From an uncultured Pelagibacteraceae bacterium (GTDB lineage Bacteria > Pseudomonadota > Alphaproteobacteria > Pelagibacterales > Pelagibacteraceae), in assembly GCA_902608385.1 (NCBI GenBank), contig CACLNT010000003.1:1-64000 (forward strand): 64,000 nt of DNA, written 5' to 3'. The notes beneath the pieces were generated by a model. It was not told the origin of the DNA and did not search any database. It saw only the letters and a list, made by a program, of their open reading frames with translations. The position numbers and the translations under genes are program-made. Every line of letters begins with the position of its first letter. Position 1 is the first letter of the stretch. This document shows positions 34,745 through 44,128 of this stretch, one piece after another.

Positions 34745-35209
34745 TTAAAAAATTTTATTTTGTCTCATACTTTCAGCAAGTACTATTGCAACTGAAGAAG
34801 CTATATTTAACGATCTTTTGCCAGGCTTTAATGGTATTTTAATTCTATTATCAACCAATTTGTGAATTTTTTCAGGCACCCCAGAGCTTTCTCTTCCAAA
34901 TAAAATTGTATCATTAATTTTAAACTTAAACGATGAATATACATCAGAAGCCTTAGTAGTCATAAGTACTATTCTTTCATTTTCCTTTTTTTTAAATTTA
35001 AAAAAAGATTCTTTGCTTGGGTAAAATTTAATCATTTTTTCATCAAGGTAATCTAATACTACTCTTTTGAAGCGTTTATCATTAAATATAAATCCACATG
35101 GTTCAATGATCTCAATCATAGCACCTAAGCAAGAACACGTTCTAATAATTGCAGCTGTATTTTGGGGTATATCCGGTTCATAAAGCGCTATTTTTGGGCC
35201 TAAATTCAT
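34745..35209 (-). CDS. trmL: tRNA (cytidine(34)-2'-O)-methyltransferase
   Basis: SPOUT methyltransferase that modifies the wobble ribose of some tRNAs. The 154-aa single-domain protein has YEPDIPQNTAAIIRTCSC near 10-27, LFGRESSGVPE near 103-113 and IPLKPGKRSLNIASSVAIVL near 125-144, the SpoU/TrmL motifs in order. It is divergent from petA across 88 nt that hold a perfect inverted repeat at 35253-35268. Confidence 0.93.
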   Translation of the reverse strand: MNLGPKIALYEPDIPQNTAAIIRTCSCLGAMIEIIEPCGFIFNDKRFKRVVLDYLDEKMIKFYPSKESFFKFKKKENERIVLMTTKASDVYSSFKFKINDTILFGRESSGVPEKIHKLVDNRIKIPLKPGKRSLNIASSVAIVLAESMRQNKIF

Positions 35210-35252
35210 TTTTTGTGTGTCATTGTTGCCATTAGAAATAAATCTTTTTTAC

Positions 35253-35268
35253 TATATGAAATCATATA
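35253..35268. promoter_or_regulatory. Perfect palindrome upstream of petABC (candidate operator)
   Basis: TATATGA-AA-TCATATA is a perfect 7-bp inverted repeat with a 2-nt centre in the trmL/petA gap. A weak promoter for petA (TTGCCA at 35226-35231, 18-nt spacer, TACTAT at 35250-35255) would place the palindrome over the -10 box and the start site. The binding protein is unknown. Confidence 0.35.
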
Positions 35269-35297
35269 TTAGATAAGAATAAACATAATTTTTTAAT

Positions 35298-35810
35298 ATG
35301 TCAGAGCAAAAAAAACCTAAAAGAAGGGATTTTTTATTTACAGCATCATATGCCATAGGCGCTGTTGGTGTTGGTGCAGCAGTTTGGCCTTTAGTAGATC
35401 AAATGAATCCAGACAAATCAGTAAAAGCTTTAGCTAGTACTGAGGTCGATGTTAGCTCGTTAGAACCTGGAAAATCAATAACAGTTCTTTGGAGAGGAAA
35501 ACCAGTTTTTATAAAAAGAAGAACAGAAGAAGAAATATCTGAAGCAAGAGCAGTTAAGATGGACGATCTTATACATCCAGAAAAAGATGAAGATAGAGCA
35601 AAAAATCCGGAGTGGCTAGTAATGATTGGAGTTTGTACTCATCTAGGATGTGTGCCTCTAGGAGACAAAGGCGATTATAATGGTTGGTTTTGTCCTTGCC
35701 ATGGTTCACACTACGATACTTCTGGAAGAATCAGGAAAGGCCCGGCCCCTACAAACCTTGAAGTGCCTAAATACAAATTTATTAATAACAATATAATTAA
35801 AATAGGTTAA
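35298..35810 (+). CDS. petA: Cytochrome bc1 complex Rieske iron-sulfur subunit
   Basis: Transfers electrons from ubiquinol to cytochrome c1. The 170-aa protein has a twin-arginine-like N-terminus (KRRDFLF near 8-14) followed by one membrane helix, then the Rieske [2Fe-2S] motifs CTHLGC near 113 and CPCHGS near 133 that supply two Cys and two His. First gene of petABC, 7 nt before petB. Confidence 0.97.
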   Translation: MSEQKKPKRRDFLFTASYAIGAVGVGAAVWPLVDQMNPDKSVKALASTEVDVSSLEPGKSITVLWRGKPVFIKRRTEEEISEARAVKMDDLIHPEKDEDRAKNPEWLVMIGVCTHLGCVPLGDKGDYNGWFCPCHGSHYDTSGRIRKGPAPTNLEVPKYKFINNNIIKIG

Positions 35811-35817
35811 GAACTTT

Positions 35818-37077
35818 ATGAGTGATCATAACTATGTACCGTCTTCAAAATTAGGTAAATGGTTTAATGATCGATTGCCTTTGTTGTCTTTAAGTGCTCA
35901 TTTAAGTGAGTATCCTACACCAAAAAATTTAAATTATTGGTGGACTTTTGGAGGCATATTAACTTTCTGTTTAGTTGCCCAGATTATTACAGGAATTGTA
36001 TTAGCAATGCATTATGTAGCACATGTAGATTTAGCTTTTGCAAGTGTTGAGCATATAATGAGAGATGTAAATTATGGATGGCTACTGAGGTACTTTCATG
36101 CAAATGGAGCATCAATGTTTTTTTTAGCAGTTTATATTCATATTTTTAGATCGCTATATTATGGATCTTATAAGTCACCAAGAGAAGTTATATGGATTAT
36201 AGGAATGATAATATATTTTTTAATGATGATGACGGCATTTATGGGATACGTATTACCCTGGGGACAAATGAGTTTTTGGGCCGCAACAGTAATAACAAAT
36301 TTATTTAGTGCAGTTCCTTTTGTAGGTGAAAGTATTACGAATTGGTTATGGGGAGGTTTTGCAGTTGATAACCCAACATTAACAAGATTTTATGCTTTGC
36401 ATTACCTTCTTCCTTTTTTAATTTTTGGTTTAGTAATTTTACATATTTGGGCTCTACATGTTCCAGGAAATAATAATCCAATTGGAATTGAACTGAAAAA
36501 ACCATCAAAAGATACTGTTCCTTTTCACCCATATATAGTTATTAAGGATTTATTTGCTTTGTTACTTTTTTTAATTGTATTTGCTTTTTTTGTTTTTTAT
36601 GCACCAAATATATTGGGTCATGCTGACAATTATATTGAGGCAAACCCTATGGTTACTCCAAATCATATAGTTCCAGAATGGTACTTATTGCCTTTTTATG
36701 CAATATTAAGATCAGTACCAGACAAACTTTTTGGAGTTATTGCAATGTTTGCTTCAATTTTTGTTTTGGTAATATTGCCATGGTTGGATACTTCTAAAGT
36801 TAAATCAGCAATTTTTAGACCTATATACAAACAGTTTTATTGGATACTAGTTATAGATGTTCTTATATTAGGCTATATGGGAGCAATGCCTGCAGAAGGA
36901 ACATACTTGCTAATAGCTAGAGTAGCTACCACATATTATTTTCTTCATTTTTTAATTATTTTGCCAATCCTTGGTAAAAAAGAAAAGACACTACCAATAC
37001 CATTAAGTATTACAGATCCAGTCATGGGTGTGTCACCAAATCCTGATATGGTAAAAAAAAAAGAAATTTACAATTAA
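35818..37077 (+). CDS. petB: Cytochrome bc1 complex cytochrome b
   Basis: Eight-helix diheme subunit with the quinol oxidation and quinone reduction sites, 419 aa. Visible are GSMFFL-type helix B residues with the heme His residues ([12 protein letters not shown] near 92, and the later [22 protein letters not shown] near 193-214), [19 protein letters not shown] near 142-160 and the Qo-site PEWY near 285. It lies between petA and petC with gaps of 7 and 4 nt. Confidence 0.97.
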   Translation: MSDHNYVPSSKLGKWFNDRLPLLSLSAHLSEYPTPKNLNYWWTFGGILTFCLVAQIITGIVLAMHYVAHVDLAFASVEHIMRDVNYGWLLRYFHANGASMFFLAVYIHIFRSLYYGSYKSPREVIWIIGMIIYFLMMMTAFMGYVLPWGQMSFWAATVITNLFSAVPFVGESITNWLWGGFAVDNPTLTRFYALHYLLPFLIFGLVILHIWALHVPGNNNPIGIELKKPSKDTVPFHPYIVIKDLFALLLFLIVFAFFVFYAPNILGHADNYIEANPMVTPNHIVPEWYLLPFYAILRSVPDKLFGVIAMFASIFVLVILPWLDTSKVKSAIFRPIYKQFYWILVIDVLILGYMGAMPAEGTYLLIARVATTYYFLHFLIILPILGKKEKTLPIPLSITDPVMGVSPNPDMVKKKEIYN

Positions 37078-37081
37078 TTTT

Positions 37082-37864
37082 ATGAGAAATTTTATTAAAT
37101 TATTTAGTTTTTTATTTTTAATTATAATTCTTTTCAGTCAAAACGCTTTTACAGAAGAAAAAAAAAAATTACTGGATCCTGGTTGGAGTTTTAAAGGTTA
37201 TTTTGGAAAGTTTGATAGAGCTTCATTACAAAGAGGTTATCAAGTTTACACAGAAGTTTGTGCCTCATGTCATTCAATGAAGTATTTAAGCTATAGAAAT
37301 TTGACAGAAGAAGGAGGTCCAGAATTTTCTAAAGAACAGGCAAAGGCTATAGCGGCAAATTTTGAAGTAATTGATGGACCAAATGATGATGGAGAAATGT
37401 TTACAAGACCTGCAAAACTATCAGATAAGTTTGTTAACCCATATCAAAACGATAAAGAAGCAATGGCTTCTAATGGGGGAGCGTATCCTCCAGATTTTTC
37501 TGTCTTAGTAAAAGCAAGAAGTGGGGGAGCAGATTATATTTATTCATTATTACTTGGATATGAAGATCCACCTAGCAATGTGATATTGGATGATGGAGTT
37601 TATTATAACAAATACATGTATGGAAATATGATAAGAATGCCAAACCCTTTGTCAGATGGCCTAATAGAGTATAATGACGGCACAGAAGCAACAGAGGAGC
37701 AAATGGCAAAAGATTTGGTAACTTTTCTTTCATGGGCGGCAGAACCTCATCTTGAGGCAAGACACAAAATTGGCTTTAAAGCAATTGTATATTTAATAAT
37801 TTTAACTATTTTAGCTTATTTCAGCATGAAAAGACTTTGGTCACGTGTTGAATCTAAAGTTTAA
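37082..37864 (+). CDS. petC: Cytochrome bc1 complex cytochrome c1
   Basis: Heme c protein of the bc1 complex, 260 aa. It has a signal peptide (about 1-24), the covalent heme motif CASCHSMKYLSYRNL with Cys60/Cys63/His64, the sixth-ligand Met region GNMIRMPNPLSDG near 181-193, and a C-terminal membrane anchor (about 231-250). The 3' end overlaps the 3' end of ychF on the other strand by 24 nt. Confidence 0.96.
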   Translation: MRNFIKLFSFLFLIIILFSQNAFTEEKKKLLDPGWSFKGYFGKFDRASLQRGYQVYTEVCASCHSMKYLSYRNLTEEGGPEFSKEQAKAIAANFEVIDGPNDDGEMFTRPAKLSDKFVNPYQNDKEAMASNGGAYPPDFSVLVKARSGGADYIYSLLLGYEDPPSNVILDDGVYYNKYMYGNMIRMPNPLSDGLIEYNDGTEATEEQMAKDLVTFLSWAAEPHLEARHKIGFKAIVYLIILTILAYFSMKRLWSRVESKV

Positions 37865-38915
37865 TATATCACCATCTTTCACAATATAATCTTTACCTTC
37901 TAACCTCATTTTTCCATTTGTTTTAGAGCTCAACCATCCTTGGTTTTTTATGAAATCATCGTAAGCAATTGTTTCAGCTCTAATAAAACCTTTTTCAAAA
38001 TCCGTATGAATCTCTCCCGCTGCCTTTGGCGCAAGGCAATTCTTCTGAATAGTCCAAGCTCTAGTTTCTTCTGGTCCTGATGTAAAAAAAGTTTCTAATT
38101 CTAAAACATTATAACCTTTTTGTATTAACATGTTAAGGCCCGTTTCTTTTAACCCAATCATTTTCATGTAATTTATTTTTTCATCATTTTCTAATTGATT
38201 TATTTGATTTTCAATTTCCGCTGAAACAACTAGTGTATTTTTATCTCCAAATTTATTTATGAAATCTTCAGTATATTTGTTACCATTTTGAATACTTTTC
38301 TCATCTACATTACATACGTATATTTTTGGCTTGATTGATAGAAGTGCACTTTGATTTAAAATTTTGTTATTAAATTGTTCAGCTAAAATTTTAAGGTTTT
38401 TATTGTTATTAATGCAATCTAAAGCTATTTCCAAAATTTTTAACTGTTCTTTATCTATATTTTTCTTGTTTTTTTTTATCAAGTCTTTTTTGGATAGACT
38501 CTAAATCTGCTAGCATCATTTCAGTTTCAATAATTTCTAAATCTCTTATCGGGTTTACATTTGGATTAACATTTTGAATATCTTCTGAGTCGAAACATCT
38601 AATCATATGAATAATCGAATCAACTTCTCTAATGTGTGATAAGAATTTATTTCCTAACCCTTCACCTTTAGAAGCACCCTTTACAAGACCCGCTATATCA
38701 ACAAAAGATATTGTAGTGTTTATTTTTTTTTTTGAATTAGAAATTTTAACCAATTGGTCCAATCTATCATCAGGGACAGGAACAACGCCAATATTTGGAT
38801 CAATAGTACAGAAAGGAAAATTTTCTGCTTGGGCTTTACTTGAATTTGTTAAAGCATTAAATAAAGTTGATTTACCAACATTTGGCAAGCCAACAATTCC
38901 ACATTTGAAGCTCAT
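37841..38915 (-). pseudogene. ychF: YchF-family ATPase, frameshifted as read (one extra A in an A9 run)
   Basis: Obg-related ATPase that associates with ribosomes. Two frames cover it: 38451-38915 (154 aa, Walker A GLPNVGKS at 9-16, G3 [17 protein letters not shown]) and 37841-38482 (the C-terminal part with the ATP-specific NVDE region and TGS domain ending GKDYIVKDGDILNFRF). Removing one A from the run at 38469-38477 joins them into a normal 357-aa protein. Either a sequencing error, a recent mutation or slippage-dependent expression. Overlaps petC 3' end by 24 nt. Confidence 0.9.
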
Positions 38916-39475
38916 TACTTATTATTTATTGTGCTAGAAAAAAGATCTAATTTTTTATCAAGTAGAATTGATAAAGATTCAGTTATATTAGTAGTGATTT
39001 TTTTCAAGTCTTTAATTTCTTCTTCATCAAAATCTTTAAGAACATGATCCACTACATCAGAATTTTTTTTTGGTTTGCCTATTCCTATTCTTATTCTAGA
39101 ATAATCTTTTCCAATAAATTTATCTATTGATTCAATTCCATTATGTCCAGCACTTGATCCACCAAATTTTGCTTTAATTTTTCCAAAATCGATATCAAGA
39201 TCATCATGAAAAACAATTACATTTTCAGCCTCAATCTTAAAATATTCTATCAATTCTCGAATACATATTCCTGAGTTATTCATAAATGTTAGAGGTTTAA
39301 TTGCATAAACTTTTTTGCCCTTAATATTTCCTGTTGTAAGCAATCCTTTAAATTTTGGTTTTTGTTTTGAAAGACCAAATTTTTGATTTATAGCATCAAT
39401 GATTTTGAAACCAATATTGTGCCTGTTGTTTTCACTATCAGGCGTTGGATTTCCTAAACCTACAAATAAAAGCAT
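38915..39475 (-). CDS. pth: Peptidyl-tRNA hydrolase
   Basis: Releases tRNA from prematurely dropped peptidyl-tRNA. The 186-aa protein has [19 protein letters not shown] near 5-23 with catalytic His19, LTFMNNSG near 62-69 and [24 protein letters not shown] near 90 onward (given by its ends: Asp92 region and GGSSAGHNG). It sits between rplY and ychF in the prs-rplY-pth-ychF order typical of alphaproteobacteria; its stop shares a base with the ychF start. Confidence 0.95.
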   Translation of the reverse strand: MLLFVGLGNPTPDSENNRHNIGFKIIDAINQKFGLSKQKPKFKGLLTTGNIKGKKVYAIKPLTFMNNSGICIRELIEYFKIEAENVIVFHDDLDIDFGKIKAKFGGSSAGHNGIESIDKFIGKDYSRIRIGIGKPKKNSDVVDHVLKDFDEEEIKDLKKITTNITESLSILLDKKLDLFSSTINNK

Positions 39476-39516
39476 AATTTTTTACAATCGAATCTGAAGA
39501 TTTTCACTTTTTTTGA

Positions 39517-40275
39517 TTATTTTTTTTCGGCCGCTGGTTTCTTTTCTTCTTTTTTATTTTTATCAGCTTCTTTTTTGTCACCTTTTTCGCCTTCTTTTTT
39601 ATCGCCCTCTGCTGCTTTAGCTTCTCCTTCTGCTCCTTCAGCAGTTGTTTCCGCACCTTCCTCCGTACCTTCGGCGCCTTCGACAGATTCTTCAGCAGGT
39701 TTTTCTGGCTCTTTAATAACTGTTGGTGCAGCAAGCGTTGCTACAACAAAATCTCTTCCTTGAATTGTTGGTGTTACACCCTCTGGTAATTTGATTGATG
39801 AAATTTTAAAACTTTCACCAATATCTTTATTTTCTAAATCTACAATTAATTCATCAGGTATATTTTCTGTTGGACATTTTAATTCAACTTTTCTTCTGAC
39901 AATATTAAGAACTCCACCTCTTTTTAATCCTGGTGATTTTTCATTGTTTATAAATTTAACTGGAATCTCTAAAGCTATTTTTGCGCCTCCAACTATTCTT
40001 AAAAAATCTACATGAATTGGCTCATCAGTGATTGTATCAAATTTTATTTCTCTTGGTAAGACATTTTGAGAATTGCCTTCAATGTTTAATGTTAAAATAT
40101 TTGATAAAAAATTTTCTTTATCTGCCAATAACTTGATTACTTTTTTTGAAATTGCAATTTTTTGGTTTTGATTTTTTCCACCATAAACTATTGCTGGAAC
40201 TATACCCTTTGATCTAAGAGTCTTAACTTCACCTTTAGTATTTGTATTTCTAATACTTGCTTCAATTGAATTCAT
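39517..40275 (-). CDS. rplY: 50S ribosomal protein L25/general stress protein Ctc
   Basis: 5S rRNA-binding ribosomal protein with the long Ctc-type C-terminal domain. The ATG at 40275 gives MNSIEASIRNTNTKGEV and 252 aa; a GTG at 40296 would add seven residues. KGIVPAIVYGG near 22-32 marks the L25 domain, and the Ctc domain runs to about 190. The last 60 residues are a low-complexity Glu/Ala/Gly/Lys tail, in DNA visibly richer in G+C than the surroundings. Overlapping open frames there are shadows. Confidence 0.93.
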   Translation of the reverse strand: MNSIEASIRNTNTKGEVKTLRSKGIVPAIVYGGKNQNQKIAISKKVIKLLADKENFLSNILTLNIEGNSQNVLPREIKFDTITDEPIHVDFLRIVGGAKIALEIPVKFINNEKSPGLKRGGVLNIVRRKVELKCPTENIPDELIVDLENKDIGESFKISSIKLPEGVTPTIQGRDFVVATLAAPTVIKEPEKPAEESVEGAEGTEEGAETTAEGAEGEAKAAEGDKKEGEKGDKKEADKNKKEEKKPAAEKK

Positions 40276-40319
40276 AAAAACAAGGGTTTTTATCACATGT
40301 TATTTATAACTCAAGAAGA

Positions 40320-41253
40320 TTATTTGAATAAGTCAGACACCGATGTTGAATTGGAAATTCTTTTTATAGCTTCACCCATTAAATTGGAAACAGTTAAAAC
40401 TTCAATATTTTTAGCTTTATTAACTCTTATTTGATTATCAATGGTATCTGTTATAACCAATTTTTTTATTACTGATTTTTGAATTTTTTTTTACTGCTTC
40501 ACCACTTAAGACTCCATGAGTTATGTAGACATAAACTTCTTTTGCACCTCTATCTTTTAGAGCTTTTGCAGAATTTATAATAGTTCCTCCTGAGTCAATT
40601 ATATCGTCAACTACAATACAAGTTTTATCTTTAACATTCCCAATTATGTTCATTACTTGTGATTTTCCTGGTGCAGGTCTTCTCTTATCAACAATTGCCA
40701 AACCAACATCTAATGATTTACCAAGAGCTCTAGCTCTTTCAGTTCCACCAACATCAGGAGCTACACAAATAATATTTTTGCTTTTAACATTTTTTTTTAT
40801 ATGTCTTGCAAAAATAGGCGTACAAAATAAGTTATCAACCGGTATATCAAAAAAACCTTGAATTTGCCCAGCATGTAAATCAACTGTTACAACTCTATCT
40901 GCTCCAGCTTTTGTAATTAAATTAGAAACTAATTTTGCAGAAATAGATGTTCTTGGTACTACTTTTCTATCTTGTCTTGCATAGCCAAAGTAAGGAATAA
41001 CCGTTGTAATATTTTTTGCCGAAGATCTTTTGAGCGCATCAATACATAACAACAATTCCATCAAGTTGTCATTTGCCGGCGAAGAAATTGATTGAATTAT
41101 AAAAATACTATTGCCTCTAATATTTTCATTAATTTCTATGTATATCTCTCCATCTGCAAATTTTCTAATACTTGAATTAATAATTTTAGACTTTAAATAT
41201 TTTGAAATTTTTTTACTTAAGTTTTTATTGCTATTTCCAGCTAGTAATTTCAT
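40320..41253 (-). pseudogene. prs: Ribose-phosphate pyrophosphokinase (PRPP synthase), frameshifted as read (extra A)
   Basis: Makes PRPP for nucleotide, His and Trp synthesis and is normally essential. The main frame (40438-41253) reads through YARQDRK near 98, [15 protein letters not shown] near 165-179 and the PRPP loop [12 protein letters not shown] near 216-227, then leaves the family after SGEAVKK. Removing one A from the A9 run at 40484-40492 restores the normal C-terminus ([11 protein letters not shown]... GEAIKRISNSTSVSDLF) ending at 40320, 310 aa, the usual length. An essential gene being broken points to sequence error or slippage. Confidence 0.92.
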
Positions 41254-41262
41254 TGGGGTAAT

Positions 41263-42025
41263 CTAATTAATCATAATTACAGAAATATTTCTACCATAAT
41301 CATTTTCTTTATTGTGAATGGATCTTCTCGCACTAAAGAAATTATTTTTTGGTTCAAAAGTATCTTTGTTAATTTTTTCTAAGTTTTTAACACCTAATTT
41401 TTTCAATTGAGAGTAGATATAATTATTTAGGCCAAAATATGTTTTATTTTTCACTAATTTAAAAAAAATTTTGTTTTGTCTGTCTTTTTTAAGAAATTTG
41501 TCTTCAAAATCTTTTTGTATTTCATAGTTTTTTTTGCGAAATACCAGGTCCAATTACCGCAATTAAATTTTTAGCACTACTTCCATTATTTATTAAAAAT
41601 TTAATAACTTTTTTAATTATTCCTTTATAAGCACTTTTCCATCCAGCATGAATTGCAGAAATGATTTTGAGTTTTTTATCATAAATTAATATTGGCACAC
41701 AATCAGCAGTTAAAATACCTATGGCAATTTTTTTAACATTAGTAATTAAAGCATCTCCTTTTAATCTTTTTTTGTTAAATTTAAAATTTTTATTTATAAA
41801 ATAAAGTTTATTACTATGAACTTGATTTAACAAAATAAGTTTATTTGAGAAACAGTCAATTTTTTTACAAACTATTTTTAAGTTATTTTTTACATTTTTT
41901 TTTGCATCAGAAGAACCTATGCCACAATTTAAACTTTTATATATTCCTTTTGATTTTCCACCTTGCTTATTAAAGAAACCATGCTTTATCTCTTTAAATT
42001 TTGAAAGTTTTTTTGATTTTATCAA
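41263..42025 (-). pseudogene. pgeF: PgeF/YfiH-family protein, frameshifted as read (extra A)
   Basis: Laccase-domain purine nucleosidase/oxidase-type family; relatives act as peptidoglycan editing factor. The N-terminal frame (41522-42025, 167 aa) has LNQVHSN near 67, LTADCVPILIYD near 104-115 and IHAGWKSAYKGI near 124-135, the conserved zinc Cys/His residues. The C-terminal frame is 41263-41553 (FFSARRSIHNKENDYGRNISV). Removing one A from the A8 run at 41528-41535 joins them into 253 aa. Its ATG overlaps the midA stop by 4 nt. Confidence 0.88.
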
Positions 42026-43074
42026 TTTATAAATCCAGTTTGAAAATTAACATTTTTTTTTGTACCTAGCACGACTTTAAAAATTTCACCCATTGAATGT
42101 TTATCAATTAATCTTTTAACCCTGAAGTAAATGTCTGCTTTTTTTGAAAAAGGCAAGTTTTTAGAAATAATTTCTGCTCTTTTTAATATTCCAAGATTTA
42201 GAAGGAAGCTTTTTTGATTTGTCATTCCGTTTATTTTTAAATTAAATTTTTTGAGTATTTTTTCTATAAGCTTAAAACTAAGATTATAAGTAATGTCAGA
42301 TTTGCTAAAATTATTTAACACGTTTTCAAATTTATGATTAGATATTGATTTAAGAGTATTTTTCATATTTTTGCCCCAATATCCATAATCAATGATTAAT
42401 ATTCCTCCATTATTTGAATTTATTTTCTTTGAAATTATTTTTAAATATTCAGTCGCCAATGGCGAATATTCAATAAATTTCTGTTTATGAGAAATTTTAA
42501 AACCAATTTTTTTTTCAAACTTTTTTATATCAATTAAAATATCTATAAACTTTGGTCCATTTAATTTAAAAAATTTGACATTTCTCTCATACCATTTGTT
42601 ATTTTTTTTAATAAATTGTTTGATGGGCAAAGCATCAAAAAATTCATTTCCGATAAATATGCTTGGGATATTTGATAATTCACTTAAATTTTTTAACCAT
42701 TTAATATTTTTATTTTTAAGTTTTTGTTTTTGAATTTTTTTTAAATAAACACTTTTCTCCAAAATATTAATTTTGTAGCAATTTTTAAATAAAGGGAATC
42801 TATCAAAAGTTTTAATTATTTGTTTTATCATTTCACCGTTGCCAGCACCTAACTCAATGAGATTAAATTTTTTAGGACATTTTAAATTTTCCCAGAATAA
42901 AATTATCCATACTGCAATCATTTCTGAAAATAATATAGAAATGTTTGGGGCGGTTATATAATCACCACTTTTTCCAAAAGGATTACCTTTCATATAATAA
43001 CCAGATCTTCTATTATATAGTGCTTCGTAAATATATTTATCTACGGTTAAAATATTATTTTTTTTAATTTTCAT
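42022..43074 (-). CDS. SAM-dependent methyltransferase, MidA/NDUFAF7 (DUF185) family
   Basis: Protein arginine methyltransferase family; the eukaryotic member NDUFAF7 assists complex I assembly. The 350-aa protein has GYYMKGNPFGKSGDYITAP near 26-44, the SAM glycine motif LIELGAGNGEM near 72-82, NEFFDALPIKQF near 142-153 and ILIIDYGYWG near 226-235. It overlaps lgt by 11 nt and pgeF by 4 nt. The bacterial substrate is not known, but a respiratory complex I link is plausible (inference). Confidence 0.87.
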   Translation of the reverse strand: MKIKKNNILTVDKYIYEALYNRRSGYYMKGNPFGKSGDYITAPNISILFSEMIAVWIILFWENLKCPKKFNLIELGAGNGEMIKQIIKTFDRFPLFKNCYKINILEKSVYLKKIQKQKLKNKNIKWLKNLSELSNIPSIFIGNEFFDALPIKQFIKKNNKWYERNVKFFKLNGPKFIDILIDIKKFEKKIGFKISHKQKFIEYSPLATEYLKIISKKINSNNGGILIIDYGYWGKNMKNTLKSISNHKFENVLNNFSKSDITYNLSFKLIEKILKKFNLKINGMTNQKSFLLNLGILKRAEIISKNLPFSKKADIYFRVKRLIDKHSMGEIFKVVLGTKKNVNFQTGFIN

Positions 43075-43834
43075 TTTTTTTTAAATATAAAAAAATTCCT
43101 AAAAAGAAAAATGCAATACTAATAAATTGTCCAAGAGTTAGTTGATATATTAAGTAGCCAATTTGAAAATCTGGCTCTCTAAAAAATTCTAATGCAAATC
43201 TAAAAAAAGAATAAAATATTAAGAACATTGATGAAATTAATCCTGGATTTTTAAAATTATCTTTTTTTGAAAAATGATTTAATAGAAAGAAAAGAATTAG
43301 TCCTTCAAATATAGCCTCGTATATTTGCGAGGGATGTCTTGATATATTATCAATAGTAACAAATTTTACTGACCAAAAAACATCCGTCTCCCTTCCATAA
43401 AGTTCTGAGTTAATAAAATTTGCTACTCTTCCCAAAAATAATCCAATTGGAGCAACTAAAGCAATTAAATCTAAAAAAATATATGAATTAATTTTATGTT
43501 TTTTACAAAATATTGTGGTTGCTAAAACAACTCCTATTAATCCACCATGGAAAGACATGCCTCCATTCCAAACCATTAATATTTCAGAAAAATTATTCAA
43601 ATAATAATTGAAATTGTAGAATATAACGTAACCCAAGCGACCACCTATGATAATTCCTATTATTAAATAAGCTATTAGATCATCAAATAAATTAAGCAAT
43701 TTTTCATCTTTGATTAATTTTTTTTTGCAATAAAGCCATCCAAATATAATTCCAAAAATATATGCTAAAGAATACCACCTTATTTCAAAGGAAAAAATTT
43801 GAAATGCAACTGGGTCAAAATTATTAATAAACAT
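43064..43834 (-). CDS. lgt: Prolipoprotein diacylglyceryl transferase
   Basis: First enzyme of lipoprotein maturation, transferring diacylglycerol from phosphatidylglycerol to the lipobox Cys. The 256-aa integral membrane protein (about seven helices) has MSFHGGLIGVV near 92-102, the signature GRVANFINSELYGRETD near 133-149 and RHPSQIYEAIFEG near 162-174. It heads the lgt-midA-pgeF operon and is divergent from the ubiK-like gene (45-nt gap). Confidence 0.95.
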   Translation of the reverse strand: MFINNFDPVAFQIFSFEIRWYSLAYIFGIIFGWLYCKKKLIKDEKLLNLFDDLIAYLIIGIIIGGRLGYVIFYNFNYYLNNFSEILMVWNGGMSFHGGLIGVVLATTIFCKKHKINSYIFLDLIALVAPIGLFLGRVANFINSELYGRETDVFWSVKFVTIDNISRHPSQIYEAIFEGLILFFLLNHFSKKDNFKNPGLISSMFLIFYSFFRFALEFFREPDFQIGYLIYQLTLGQFISIAFFFLGIFLYLKKNEN

Positions 43835-43879
43835 TTTTAAATAATAAATGTAGAATATATTAATTTTATAAATGAATAT

Positions 43880-44128
43880 ATGTCAAAATCAAAATTTGTA
43901 ATTGATAAATTAGCGAAGTTATTTGAGCAGGGTCTTATATCTTATAGAGATTTAAGTTCTGAAATCATTAGTATATTAAACTCAAAAAGAGATGAAATAA
44001 TTTTTAAAATGAAACTGACTAGCAAAGAAGAAACGGAGATCTTGAATAATAGAATTGAAAATTTAGAAAAAAAAATAAAAAAATTAGAAAAAAATTATTT
44101 AAAAAAAAAAACTAAAAAGGGAAGGTAA
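43880..44128 (+). CDS. UbiK/BMFP-family accessory protein
   Basis: Small protein (82 aa) of the family formerly DUF526, a membrane-fusogenic coiled-coil protein that supports ubiquinone biosynthesis in E. coli (UbiK). The N-terminal part (KFVIDKLAKLFEQG) is an amphipathic helix and the C-terminal half (about 47-76) is a Leu/Lys-rich coiled coil. Identification rests on length, architecture and its usual place beside lgt in alphaproteobacteria. Its 3' end overlaps the kinase gene by 17 nt. Confidence 0.78.
   Translation: MSKSKFVIDKLAKLFEQGLISYRDLSSEIISILNSKRDEIIFKMKLTSKEETEILNNRIENLEKKIKKLEKNYLKKKTKKGR

Noticed and set aside
39504-39734. Lys/Arg-rich 76-aa frame resembling a histone-like tail
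   Set aside because: It is the frame-shifted reading of the low-complexity tail of rplY, with no start-site support.
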